Part shown: piece after piece, positions 31,900 through 43,225 of the stretch
How positions within the stretch are numbered: position 1 is the stretch's first letter
Layout: the number at the start of each line of letters is the position of its first letter
Assembly (NCBI GenBank): GCA_029834535.1
Contig: JAQMWT010000025.1
Location: 62,001-126,000 of the forward strand
Reading direction: 5' to 3'
From: Chrysophaeum taylorii
Lineage: Eukaryota > Sar > Pelagophyceae > Pelagomonadales > Pelagomonadaceae
Length of the DNA stretch: 64,000 nucleotides
Notes under the pieces: generated by a model
What the model was told of the DNA's origin: nothing
Database searches by the model: none
The model's input: the letters and a program-made list of their open reading frames with translations, nothing else
Translations under genes and position numbers: made by a program

Positions 31900-33400
31900 C
31901 GCGCTTCGCGTCTTCATTTTGCGGGGTCGCTTCTTCAGATACCAGGCGGCGAGGAGACGCGCGTAGAGTTGGTCCCTCGCTTTTGGGAGAGAGCGCTCCT
32001 CCTCCGCGCTCTGGCGCTTGGCCTCGGTCTCCTGAGCTGCTCGGGCAGCCAGCCTCCTGGGCTCTGCGCTTCCCCAGAATGTTCGACAGCTTAGCCGAAC
32101 CGTGGCCGTCGGTGACCTTGATCCTGGACACGTCGGTCTTGTGCGACTCGGCTTCTTCACTGGCAGGATGCCGGCCTCCTTGGGGTCGAGGACTGGTACT
32201 CGATGATGATGGCCTGGGCTTTCTCGAACTTGAAGTAATCGGCGGAGTTCTTCGCAACGCCCGCGGGCGACACGATTTTTTTCATGTCGAAAAAAAAAAT
32301 CTCGGGCTTCTTGCCGACCGGTGGCGGTGAGTGCATCGCGAAGTTGGACCGATCGACGTTCTGCGGCACAAATCCGGCTCGATGCCCACCTTGCTGAAAG
32401 CGTGGATGCGATCCGACGGTGTGCTCCAAAACTTGCGAAAAGATTATCGGATACTCCTCCATTGCACTTTAAATATGATGACGGACGGCCAAATTATGGA
32501 GAGGATTTTGAGCTAGTGTAGTGTCCTGGGCGCGGTCGCCAACTTTCTTCTTGTAGAGGTTCTTCTCACTGCTGAAGAACGCCTCGTGGAACTTCTCATT
32601 GTACTGGTCCAGGGCCCGGAGGAAGCCGGACGCATTCGACGGCTCGAAGAAGAGGCGGATGCCGCGCTCGAAGCACCACTCGAAGCATTTTGCACCCTTG
32701 GTTGTCGGACGTGAAGACAACAGGCCGAGGTACTCCCTCCCTCCGCGGGCTGAGAGCTCCTCGTCCAGCATCTTTATCCGCTCGAAGAAGGACTCCGCGG
32801 TCTGGACGCCGCACTCGGCGTTCGAGATCATGCCGAAGGAGCTGTGCTTGAAGTGCTCGAAAATCGTGAAGAAGTCGGAGATCTCATCGGGGGCCAGGCT
32901 CTCGGTAATGGTCTTGCGCGCGACAACGAACCGCAGACCATAGTTGAAGCCGTCGAAGCCTCTTGGATCATCATCACGGTGTTGCACTCACGGTTGGAAT
33001 AGGCCGCCCTGATGCAAATGTCGCGGATACCGGCCGCGGACTTTTTTTTGGCGTCGCCCTTATTGTCCGCGTAGTCCACGAACTGAGGCGTCTCGTCGTC
33101 GTCGAGGGTCGGTGATTTTACCTTCCCCATCCATGATGCCCGCGTCCTTGAGCTCGGTGCGCAAGCCGTGGATGCCCTCGAAGTGCTCCTCAACCATCTC
33201 GTCGCAACTCACCGCGGCGCGCTTGGCGTCCATCTTCTGCAGGACTTTCTTGGTTAGCCGGTGGTTTGAGCGTCGCGAATAAAACCCGACGAAGAACCAG
33301 GTCGAGGGCACTTGCCGCAGAGAGTATCGTAGGCGGGACGGTTGAAGGGCACATGCTTGCGGCCGCACTTTTTCAGTTCTGGTGGCGCCGCGCCAGCAAG
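31900..33400 (-). pseudogene. pogo/Tc1-superfamily DDE transposase, frame-broken
   Basis: Minus-strand pieces appear in order. First, W-F-F-V-G-F-Y-S-R-R followed by M-V-E-E-H-F-E-G-I-H-G-L-R (about 33300-33160), the DNA-binding to DDE junction. Then D-D-D-E-T-P-Q-F-V-D-Y (about 33105-33070), corresponding to the N-x-D-E-T catalytic Asp motif. Then N-R-E-C-N-T-V (about 33000-32980). Then T-S-D-N-Q-G (about 32715-32695), the second Asp motif, in a different frame. Then F-F-E-P-S-N-A-S-G-F-L-R-A-L-D-Q (about 32660-32610), the L-P-P-x-T-S-x-x-L-Q-P-L-D equivalent. At least three frameshifts occur. An Asp/Glu-rich stretch about 32060-31820 may be its C-terminus. The transposase would catalyse cut-and-paste transposition. 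Terminal inverted repeats were not found. Confidence 0.7.
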
Positions 33401-34395
33401 ATGTGGCGCACCTTTATGCCCAGGTCGTGGTCGCTGACCGCGTCATGCGCCCGATTCTTCGCGAAATATCGCCCACTCCACCAGTGAGCTCTCCTCGACC
33501 TCCGTCAGCAGCGACTGGTCCCGACGCAGGTGCACCTCGACATTCTCGTCGAACGACACTTTCCCTCTGAGCCGATCATCGAGCTGCCGCCAATTGATCC
33601 ATTCATTCCACTCAGGGTTCTTCGACGAGCACTTTCTCGCTCCGACGCTTTCCTCCCTCCCGGCAGCATTTTTTCAAGGCCTTCAAAAAAGTCTGTTGCT
33701 GCTTCCGCTTCTTGGCAGCAACGCCGTCGCCTTGTCGTATGACCGCCGATTTTTGGGTGCGTCGTCCTTCGGCGCCCGGCGCATCTCCCGCGCCGACTTG
33801 GGTTTGGGGCCCTGTTTTTTCGTCATCGCGCCTCGAGGACGGCGGCCGCGTGTCGCCCCACTGACATCGAATGAGGCAGCGATTATTGGTGTCCAATTAT
33901 TTTTGGTATCCAGCCGCCTGTACCTGTTAATCTCAAGTTTTTGAAGAGGAAAATCTCTCCGCAGCGCAGCGCGACAACAAGATAGGCAACCCGTTAACGG
34001 GCCGAAACAACGGCCCATGGTCTTGTCTTGAAGCCCTGACGAGCTGGGGTCGAGCGGCGGGGTCGGTCGTCCGATTTGACCGGTCCGAAGTTGGTCACTT
34101 TCAGGTGGCTTCCGGGGGGGGTGGCTTCCGGGTTTTTGAAGGATAGTCACCACGTACTCCCACGCCCCCCCCCCCCCGACACCGGAACTTCTGTGGAGCT
34201 CTGCCATGCTTCCGGGTGGACGACCTGCACAAACAACTTAGTTTAGGTGAGGTGGTTGAGTGCCATAACTCTCACAGGCTTGAGGTAGTCTTCAGAGCTT
34301 GAATGAGGGAAAGCGGCCTTGTCCGCCTGTGAATACGATTACATCGTCGGCTTTCTTCTTCTTCTTCTTCTTGGGTGGTGGCTGCGTGCGGGCGT

Positions 34396-34425
34396 TCTCA
34401 TCTCATCTCATCTCATCTCATCTCA
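34396..34425. repeat. (TCTCA)6 microsatellite
   Basis: Six perfect pentanucleotide units. Confidence 0.95.
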
Positions 34426-34720
34426 TCACCGGGTGCAAGCTTAAGGCCCTCGGGGAGCCAGGCGAGTCGGATCTAGATGTCGTACTGTGTTTCGAGGTGG
34501 CGAATGATGGCGATCTTTCCGGCGTCCTGGGTGGTGTACGGTCCGAGGTTGTGGGTCTCGAGCATCTGCTTGATCTTCTTGACTGAGTAGCCCTTGACGT
34601 TGCTGGCTGCCTGCTTGAGTTACGAAGTATTGCGCTTCCTCTCGGCGTATGCCTGACCGACTTTCACACCCACTTCGCGTCAGAGCTTGTTGCGATCGTC
34701 CATGATCTTCTAAAGGCCCC

Positions 34721-34755
34721 GATTCGATTTGATTTGATTTGATTTGATTTGATTT
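34721..34755. repeat. (GATTT)7 microsatellite
   Basis: Seven units, the first with one change (gattc). Confidence 0.95.
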
Positions 34756-35155
34756 CCCCCGGCAGCAAAGACTGACGCCCACCCCGCGCTCGCTTTGTTG
34801 ATCCACAGGCTCCGGCGCTCCACGAGCGGCAACTCCGGCGGCGGTCTTGGCGGCGGCGGCGGCGCGTGCGCCTTGATCATCTCCTCGGCCCCGGTACCCT
34901 TCAGCTTCCTCACCGACCCGCTTTTTTTTGCGACTGCTGTGTAGCTGACGTCCAATTACACGCCGCGTTTTCGTTTCCAAAAGCGCGCTCTCCACCATTC
35001 CTCCACCACGCGGTATGAGTCGGATGGCGGCATCATCGCGGAGGAGCCGAGACTTGGGTATAAGCGCGCTGTCCGTCTCTGGCGCCTCAACCAGCGCTTT
35101 TTTGCCGCACCACGATCCTGCAGCCTTCAAAAACGTGACACACAGGTATCCTTCT

Positions 35156-35908
35156 CTACAGGAGGGTGGTGGCTGTGGTGGTGGGTCTGGCTGTAGGGAC
35201 TGGCGAGGTCGCCGCGAGGAGCTGGAGGATTTCATCCTGGGAGAGAGAGACGTTGTAGATGACCAAGTCGGCCATCGTGCCAGTGAACCAGACATTCACG
35301 ATGAATTGGGCGTCGATGTCGGCGTAGCCAATGTAAAAGTCCGTTGGGTCCCCGCCGCCCGTGTCGAGCTCGACATAGCCCGACGCCATAACGACGCCGT
35401 CGACGTAGCTCGTCGAGATGTTGTTCTGGTCGTAAGTGGAACAATAGAAATGCCATTCTCCGGTCACCGGAAATGGCGTCTGCCCGTCGATGTCGCAGAC
35501 TTCCCAGAACTGGAGGCGGAAGATTTCCGTGCCATTGAGCGTCCTGAGTCCGTACTGTTCGCACACCGCTCGATTCCCGTAAGTGTGGAGAGCGCCGTCG
35601 TCGAAGGCTTCAACATTCGCATGTACGCAAATGCTTCTCTCCGCGCCCCCCGATATGCTGGCGGTCACTTCGGGGGGACACACGAAATAGTCGCCATCGC
35701 CGTCGAAATATGTCGCGCCGCCGTCGACGCCGTTGTAGTCGACTGCAGCGGAAGGATCGTTCGTCGAATTGTCGCCAAAAGTAGGTCCGAGGTCGCAGTC
35801 AAAACCGCCGAGGACGTCGATCCCGTTGCCGTCCAGCGGATAGTACGCGAGCGGCACCTGCGCGACGACCGCCACCAAAGCCCCCGCCGCAAAGAACAGA
35901 AATCGCAT
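35156..35908 (-). CDS. secreted LamG-like (concanavalin-A fold) protein, 250 aa
   Basis: Single exon starting at an ATG whose first base is 35908. Residues 1-16 are a signal peptide (M-R-F-L-F-F-A-A-G-A-L-V-A-V-V-A). The mature part opens with A-Y-Y-P-L-D-G-N-G, the standard start of a LamG/laminin-G-3 jellyroll, and continues with W-H-F-Y-C-S-T-Y-D, Y-V-D-G-V and F-Y-I-G-Y-A, ending G-T-M-A-D-L-V-I-Y-N-V-S-L-S, all typical of the fold. There are four N-glycosylation sequons. The C-terminal 20 residues are Thr/Pro-rich. Such domains bind carbohydrate or surface ligands; specific ligand unknown. Confidence 0.88.
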   Translation of the reverse strand: MRFLFFAAGALVAVVAQVPLAYYPLDGNGIDVLGGFDCDLGPTFGDNSTNDPSAAVDYNGVDGGATYFDGDGDYFVCPPEVTASISGGAERSICVHANVEAFDDGALHTYGNRAVCEQYGLRTLNGTEIFRLQFWEVCDIDGQTPFPVTGEWHFYCSTYDQNNISTSYVDGVVMASGYVELDTGGGDPTDFYIGYADIDAQFIVNVWFTGTMADLVIYNVSLSQDEILQLLAATSPVPTARPTTTATTLL

Positions 35909-37429
35909 TTCTTATTCCAAAATTTCAACTCAATTTTTCGTACTGCTGCTGCTGTACTCACACAAATCTGTTTTTAATACATAATAGTAGCAGTTTTTTT
36001 TTCTTCTTTAGCACTATTGTTGTTGTTGTTGCTACTGAAGAAAACGGCGCGCAGTTATCGGACGACAGGCAGAATTTCCAGGGCCTCGTGACGTCATATA
36101 TCCATATCTTTGCAGAAAACTCGAAAACTATGTGGTGGTGGTGACGTGCATCATCATCCTTTCTAGGTCCCGACGACGCCGCGGAAGTTTTTTTGTCTCG
36201 CGTCGACGACCCTGTTCTTGCTGCAGTCCTTCGCACGCCCACCGGCCGACGCGCCTGGTCCGATAGTCTTTTTGAAAGAGACCCTCGAGCAGAGCAAAAC
36301 GCGGGCTTGTTGGCGTCGCCGAACTCTCGTACAATCGAGATCCTCAGCATCAACCGCGGACACCCAGAGATCCTCCAAGCTTTCGGCCCGCGCTCGACGC
36401 CATTTAATAAGCCTTCGTCGTCGTTCGTGAAACAGTTCACCATCGCCGCCTTTGAGAAAGGCGAGGTCGACGAGCACGTGCCGCGCGTCGACAAGGTTAA
36501 GCTGTCGGGGGCGTCTCGGGCTTCGTCAAGAATAATTTCGAGCAGGCGCCTCGCCAGTTCAGAGTGGCCCAAGGACGACTACCAAGGTACGCGACGAGGC
36601 GCAGCAGAAGAAGGACGAAATCGCGCGCGCGCGCGCGCTAGAAGAGCTGAAGCAACACACCTACACTACTCGCTTCGCCAGCTCACCACCATAGAACTGT
36701 ACACGTACCCGGATCGACTTCAAAGGCCGCAGCAAGCTCGCGTTCAAGGCCCAACCTTTAACGCGCCGTGCGACAGCCTCGAGCTCTGCCCGCCACCGGC
36801 CGAGGAGTCCACGACGGCTCTGAACAACCTTTGCGTGTCCAGTCATACGAAAATTAGCACAACAACGAAACAACATCTGTATAATGCTAATTAGTATGTA
36901 TCTTTTGACGGTCCAGTATGTATCTACGACATTGTGTGACGTGGTAGAGGAGGCGGAATAAACACCTGCCCAAATCTGATGCACCTATATTATAATAGTC
37001 TGCACGAAGCCAGCCCTCGCGACTGTCATCACAGCCAGCCAGGAGTAGGAGGGGGCAACCAAAAAGGAGTGGCGCGCTACTAGAAGGTTGTTTAAAAGAA
37101 ACGAAGCAGAGAGAGTAGCGGCGGGCGTGTTTATGAAGACGATGAGACGACGCTAGGAGACTGAGGTCGCAGCATGATGCCAGACACGCCCCAAATGGTC
37201 GGTCTTTCAGGCCGCTACAATTTCGTCGTCCGGGCGAGGCGATGACAAGCACAAAGGGTGATATAATTAGAAGATCCGCCGGCAAAGAAAAATGACCGCG
37301 CACTCCGAATTTAAATTATTATAAGCAGTGCAGCATGAAGATGCACGAGCGTAGCCACATCAAAGGCTCTGTCTCAGCGGCTCGGAAGAAAGAACCGCGG
37401 TGACACGAGGGACAACATCAAAACCCCCA

Positions 37430-37430
<1 letters not shown>
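35909..37430. other. no confidently recognised gene
   Basis: A plus-strand frame at about 36193-36590 has coding-like composition (for example F-V-K-Q-F-T-I-A-A-F-E-K-G-E-V-D) and is followed at about 36590-36680, in another frame, by a charged helix (E-A-Q-Q-K-K-D-E-I-A). This could be exons of an unrecognised gene. A (GC)n run is at 36623-36640. Confidence 0.3.

Positions 37431-37468
<38 letters not shown>
37431..37468. repeat. (GCA)n microsatellite
   Basis: Twelve or so uninterrupted gca units. Confidence 0.95.
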
Positions 37469-37470
<2 letters not shown>

Positions 37471-37900
37471 GCTGCCGGGTAACTCGTAATGGCACACGAC
37501 TTTTGGCCGCGCTCGAGCAAACCCCATGGCCGCTGGAAGAAGGTGCGGAGAACGTAGCCGGGGGTGTGTCGCGACAGTCGTGGTCCGGGGGTATGGAAAG
37601 AAAGTTCAATCAAGAATCGCATTTTAGAGCGGCACTTTCCGCGAAGATAAAAAAGACTCGGGGGGGGGGTCGAAAACAGTAATAAGCCAAAAAATAGGAT
37701 GGCCCGCGAATACCCTTCGGAGTATTTCACCTGGATGATGTCTCACCACACCTCTTGCGCAGCAAGTGGTGACAATTCTTAAACCCGGAGCAGAATATGA
37801 TTGTTTGGAAAGCGCAGACTACTACTACTACTACTACTACGACTACATTTTCTCGTTTCGGCAGTGCGTCGTCGCAGTTAATAAGTAGAGATAACGTCCC
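37469..37900. other. no recognised feature; 3' flank of P-loop gene
   Basis: Includes a short (TAC)n run at about 37820-37845. No ORF of interest. Confidence 0.4.
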
Positions 37901-38815
37901 TCATTCCGGATGCGTGTGTTTCGCGCAGGGCAAGGGAAGCGTGCAGGTAGGACACCTCGGCGTCGGCATGACGACGTCGTGGATGTCGAGCGGATGGCGG
38001 AGCGAGCAGCGCCCGAAGGCGTTGAAGACGGGACAGGCGCCGGTCCTCAGGAAGGTCGCGCAGACGAGAGAACCGTTATTGTTGTTGGGAAGTTGTTGGC
38101 GCCTGCGAAGGCCGCGGATTGCGAGTTGAGTTTCGTCGAAGTGACGGCAGGGCGGAAAGAGCGTACACTTGTCGCAGCGGCGCAGATCGAGCGCCGCCCT
38201 GGCATGGACCTTTGGTTTCGACGAACCCCCAAATTCCTTGCAGGCGTTTTCGAACGAGACAAAGGCGTGTTTCTGAAAAATTTGTTGTAAGTTTCGAACG
38301 ACGTTGCCCTCTCGAAACAAAACCCTTACACCTTCTCTCTCGAAGCCGACGCGCTCTGCCACCGCCACCCGCAGCACGAGTTCGAGCTTTTCCTCGTCGG
38401 CGAGTGGTTCGAGAGAGATGACGTTTTGTGAGAGATCTTCGACGACGGGGCCGCTCGCTACGAGGACCGCGTCCGAAACGTCGAGATTTAGTTGCTCTCG
38501 AGCAGCAAGACCGTCGAGATCAATGACGCGGCGACCAGACGCCCTGGCCGTCGCCATCTTACCGCTTCCCGGGGGCCCGCGGACGAGGACGGTTTTGTCG
38601 GGGGGCAATTCGCATCTCGGATACATGTAACGGTCGTACCAATCATCTTCAACCCCCGGCAACCGCGGCTTAACCGTCCGATACTTGCGCCAAACAGGAT
38701 GTCGCCGCGAAAACAGCCTCGGCTTGATGCATACCACTTCTTCTTCTTCTCTCTCCTCCTCCTCCTCCTTCTCCTCCTCGAAGACGTCGGCGTAAGCTTC
38801 GATCCCATCAAACAT
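37901..38815 (-). CDS. P-loop NTPase-like protein with C-terminal zinc motifs, 304 aa
   Basis: Start chosen at the first ATG (38815); the frame upstream has only a GTG. Residues about 12-27 are an almost pure Glu run encoded by a ctc/ctt repeat. A Walker A motif G-P-P-G-S-G-K is at residues 80-86; I see no clear Walker B, so ATP or GTP use is unproven. The C-terminal 90 residues contain two copies of a mini-motif C-x2-C-T-L-x-x-P-C-x(1-2)-H (residues 214-225 and 288-300). They bracket a CCCH-like segment C-x8-C-x8-C-x3-H (252-274), whose spacing differs from the classical C-x8-C-x5-C-x3-H. Together these suggest a zinc-binding, possibly RNA-binding, tail on an NTPase. Family unknown to me. 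Confidence 0.75.
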   Translation of the reverse strand: MFDGIEAYADVFEEEKEEEEEREEEEVVCIKPRLFSRRHPVWRKYRTVKPRLPGVEDDWYDRYMYPRCELPPDKTVLVRGPPGSGKMATARASGRRVIDLDGLAAREQLNLDVSDAVLVASGPVVEDLSQNVISLEPLADEEKLELVLRVAVAERVGFEREGVRVLFREGNVVRNLQQIFQKHAFVSFENACKEFGGSSKPKVHARAALDLRRCDKCTLFPPCRHFDETQLAIRGLRRRQQLPNNNNGSLVCATFLRTGACPVFNAFGRCSLRHPLDIHDVVMPTPRCPTCTLPLPCAKHTHPE

Positions 38816-41800
38816 CCAAGAGGAGTGTATATTGACGTGGAATGACGTGGAAGAATATATCTTGTCTTTGGCACGCAAACGTATGGTCACAGATCGCGCT
38901 ACAACTTTGCGTTGGTCAGACCTGTTGCGCGAGAAGCCCGTGCGGCGTTTGAGAGCACTTCGCTCCTACCGCTTCGTCGTGCATCTCTCGTCGGAGCTTA
39001 CCAGCTGCGTCCTCCGCATCGAGCGTTTCGGGTCTCGAGCGACTGGCGATCCACTTTCTTCAACCGAAAAATTATACCTCGACCGATGTCCAAGAGTCGA
39101 ACTCGACGTAGAACTCCTGTTCGATCCCAGGCACAGGCTGGCCGCCACCTTGCTGGAACGAGGGCGGGTCCGCAAGATGCGGTCGTTGTCTCCCTAAGCC
39201 ACCAACGCTGCTCGGTTTGAACAGAAGCGCCACGACGTCAACGAAAAAGAGGCTGCTCTTTAAGTTGGCACAGAGCGAAGCCGCTGCCGCCAGGTCATGG
39301 ACCGACACTGCGCACGAAGATTGCCGCTGGGTGCCGACTCGAGCGACAACATAGAGGTTCGGGAGGAGGAGGTTAACGCCACCTTCGCGGCAGACATCCG
39401 CTGACTTTGTTTGGTCGACGAGCCGTCAAACAGAAGACAAGCTAGCGTCTTTGGGGTCCAGAACTCGCCCTCCCGCGGTCACACAGGGCGCGGCTACTCC
39501 ACCAAGGACCGCTGGGGCTCCTACGACTCTGAGCGCGCCTCAAGAACGCCGCCCAACAACTGCATCATCGACCACTCCGGTGTATGTATGATGTCCAGAA
39601 TGACGTCGCTGGCTGCTGGCGCTACTGGGGGGGGGGGGCGATGCGAGCACGGCACTCGTGGTCAGAAGGCTTTGGGAGTGAGTGAGTCCCCGGGAGGATG
39701 ATCCGCAGGGCCATGTCTTCCCGTGCATGCCGATTCGCGTAGCTTGGGCCCGCGGAGGACCTGTTTGAGCGTCAGGGTCGCGCGCCACGGGGTCCCCAAT
39801 TTTTTTCAGGCCGAGTGCAGCACACGGTCGACCCGGAGAGAGGCACGTGTGCCGTCCCCGAAAGCGCGAGACCACCAGTACCTCTTCTTTTTTTGAGGAC
39901 ACACGAAACTCCGGTCCCAGTCTCCCCGCGGAATGAAATGGTCGAATGTATAAACGTAGACTTCCGGGATAAGAGTTGCACTACGCACGGTGTGAATGGG
40001 ATAGGTCAAAGGTACCCAGTGTTGCGCCCGCGGTGCCTGGAAGCTTCTTTCATCGGGATCGAGTCGCGGGGCCCCGATCGCTAGTCGTGCGCGTTCTGGC
40101 ATACGTGCGACGGAGTATGACAGACATCCACCCCTCTGGGGGTTTCAGGACTGCCCGAGGCGGCGGTTGGTGGCTAAGGGCGGTGGGGGCGCAACGTGCC
40201 CGGCCCAACAAGACCGAATCGCGGTCGATAGATGCGGCGAACTCGTAGGACTTCCTCAACCTTAAAGTATGCACAGCCACTGGACTTTCACCCGAGTTAT
40301 TAAAGGTTTAAGAACCGCGAGTCGCCGCCGCGCGGAGACTTTTGTGTGAGGCGCCCAACAAGCGCCGCGATGGTACGAGATTGTTGTTGAACGTAGGCGC
40401 CGTGGACACGAGGATATATATCCCCGATGCACGTTTTGCCTTTATTAGCCGTAGATGCGCGAACAAAGACCCGAGGACAGAGCGGGGATTGCGGCCCAGC
40501 AAGTCGCCAGCTGGCCTCTTGCTAGTCCGCATAGATTTTTGAGGAAGATCCGGCCGCGAGCATCGAAAACCAGTGCCCAGATCTAATGCTCGAGCTGGAG
40601 AAGGACAGCCAGCGCACACCTCGGTGGTATCTCGCGACGCGTTCAAAGACGCCGCCGCGACCCGACAAGCATCGATGATCGAAAGAGTGTCGCTCCCGAG
40701 ACGCTTCGCTCTGAGAAGTTAGAGCACGCTGAAGCTCGGGTACGAGCGCGGTAGGTCAACGAGAGACAAACTCGGACATCGGCGTCGTCAAAGCGGGGAG
40801 TCCACGCGCGCCGATGGAGTAGCGGACCAATATGCGTTGTTGGGAGACGTTATGGAGCTTCGAATAGTATAGCTATCGTCAACCTCGTAGAGACGATACA
40901 GACGTCCGTCCCCGCGATAGGCACGCCGTAGAGAACGCGGCCGTCGGCGACAAAAATGGGGATGCCGGCAAGTGCCGTACGTGGTGTTCCTGGCGGCGAT
41001 CAAGGAGACTCGTGCTAAGCACTGCACTTATTTGTCGAGGCGGAGCTTGGAGATCACGCGAGGAGACAACCAGGACCTCGCGACAACCACGAGAACGAGA
41101 GACGACGCCGTCGTCCACACAAAAGCGTGCGTAGCCGCCACGCGGGCGTCAAGGGCGTCGCAGAGCAATAGGCAGGCGGGGTGACAAGTTCATGAGAGTC
41201 GAAGGGGGCAATCGGGCGATAAACCGCCGCCGCCGCCAACTGAAGTTACGAAATAGCCCCAAAGGCTCGCAGCTTGGTGTGTCCGTCCACATCGGTCCGC
41301 CTTTCGAGCTCGCCGCAGGCGATGCAGTTGTCGAGCACTGTAAATTTTTTGGTGCGTAGGCGATTGCCAGGAAGCTATTCAGCGAATGTCAACAAGCGTG
41401 CCCGACCGACCGAACGCGGAGAAACATTGGTCGGGCGATGGTATGGAAACCGCGCTTTATTTTTATTCGAGCAGTACGTCGTCGCCTGATCGGAGGTCGT
41501 GTTGACAAAAAAGTGAAGTGGCCTATCGTCCGGTTCGGCGACGCAGTAAAAACTGGCGATATCGTACCCGCTTGAGGTCCGGAGTTTACGACGCGACCAT
41601 CATATTTGTGCCGAGAGTTCTCTTGGCGATGATAACGAAGAGCGCTAAGCGGGGGCATGCATATTTTTCGAGAGGAGGTGAATGCAATTGGCAAGGAGCT
41701 GCTGGAAGTCACCTTCTTATTTATTTATGTGAAGGCAGGAAAGTAGTAACGCGAAATGTGTTAAGGCCAGGGCGCTTTCCAAATTTTCGCGGCGGATCGC

Positions 41801-42419
41801 GTTAAAGACTAGCTTTAGTTGATGTGGCCAAGACCTGTGCCGTCGTTCTTTGGCAGAGAGCCGGCGGGAGAAGGATCTCCTAGACCGCCGAGTCCAAACA
41901 GCGGCTGTACATCGATATGGCGGAGACACGAGGGATGTCCAATTGCAGAGTCCAAAGGAGGGGGGTGATTTTACATCCTGTAACGAGAGTTATAAGAAAA
42001 GCCCTAAAGGGTCTGGGCGGCAATCGATTTTGTCTCGACGACGACGACCCGCGGTCGTTCCTTCAGATCCTGCCACCGATGAGTAGCTTCTTCAAATCTA
42101 TCGGAAAGATTTCCTCCTCGGTGATGTATCACGTGATAGGCAGCGGCGGCGGCTGATAAAATAATCTTGAGCGTCGTAGTCGTGGCTCGAGATCGCTCGG
42201 GCATTTGGCGCTTCTGGTGTCGATTCTGTCTTCCACTTCTGGGTCGTCCGCATATTCTGGCTTGCCGCTGGAAGGCAGCTTGCCGTAGTCATCGCGATGG
42301 TTGCTCAAGGAGGAGGAGGAGGAGGAGGTGGCCTTTGACGTAGGCAGGGGCCCTCGAACCGTAATGTATGTGGTAAATGCGTTCGGAGGAGTAGCTCCGT
42401 GCTTTCGATGCGAAATGAC
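38816..42419. other. no confidently recognised gene
   Basis: Several GC-rich overlapping open stretches on both strands but no domain I know. The best candidate is plus-strand 38883-39197 (ATG start, about 104 codons, no disruption), which would be head-to-head with the P-loop gene. Poly-G (about 39630-39637) and small gga repeats (about 42309-42330) occur. Confidence 0.3.
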
Positions 42420-42732
42420 TGTGGCGGTAACCCTTACTTACACCGCCATCCTTACCCCTAGTTCTATCGAGTTCTCTACCCCACTTCTACTTCCAACCCC
42501 TGACGCACGTATTGCAACGCTACCAGGCGCCTCCCTCTTTCTTTCAAATCGACTAATCTCAACCATAAATCATCATTTCACGAGTCTTCGGATTGAAGCT
42601 CGTGGGCAGTTTGAAGAAGTTTGATCGACAGGAAGGAAGCGCTCCTCAACCCGCTCGGCACCCTCGAGACGTCGAGGACACGGTCGAAGCAGGGTAAGAA
42701 GTCAGCGCGCATAATCCTCTTTCCTGCCGCAG
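42420..42732 (+). repeat. 5' LTR of the gypsy element
   Basis: Begins tgtggcggtaacccttac and ends cctgccgca(g), so TG...CA ends are present. It matches the 3' LTR except for scattered substitutions and a 13-14 bp insertion in the other copy. It contains ccatccttacccc at 42446-42458, very similar to the motif upstream of host genes. Confidence 0.9.
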
Positions 42733-43225
42733 GTGGTGGAGGAGGATACGAGAAATTGCTACATCGGCGAGATCTCCTCCGAACCTGCAACCGCAAGTCA
42801 AGCGTTGGGAACAACACAAGCACCGCCGGTAGTTGCCGCGGGGAAAGGGTCACCCCCGAAGCTCTTCAAGGCGCTCGAGAGAAGACTAGCACACGTAACG
42901 TGCTCCGTACGATCGTCGACGACGAGATCGTACGCCCGCGCGAAGACACGCACAACAACAAAAGAAGGGTACCCAGCCGAGACAACATCTCTCGGTATCA
43001 CCACCAGTTTGGGAACTGAGTGGCAAAGAAGCTCCCCGACGTGGTCCTGAGCGGAGCGTCGAACGCGGCATACGTGTGAAAAACGTATATTTTGCGCGGA
43101 ATTTGGAGACGAGCATCGACTCGCCCGAGGACAACCAAAGAGCCGACCACCGGAAAAGAGTGAGCGGAGTCCGAGAAGACGGGCCAAGCCAAACAGAGGC
43201 ACTGAAAGAGACAGCGTCAGCAGCA

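Larger units (their letters stand above)
33401..35155. other. no recognised gene; simple repeats
   Basis: Contains (TCTCA)6 at 34396-34425, a (GATTT) run at 34721-34755 and a poly-C run near 34166-34180. On the minus strand about 34700-34450 a decayed frame reads G-V-K-V-G-Q-A-Y-A-E-R and V-K-G-Y-S-V-K-K-I-K-Q-M-L; family unknown, with stops. Confidence 0.35.

Noticed and set aside
36623-36640. Z-DNA-type (GC)n tract as a regulatory element
   Set aside because: Eight repeat units only, and it falls in a possible coding exon; no further support.
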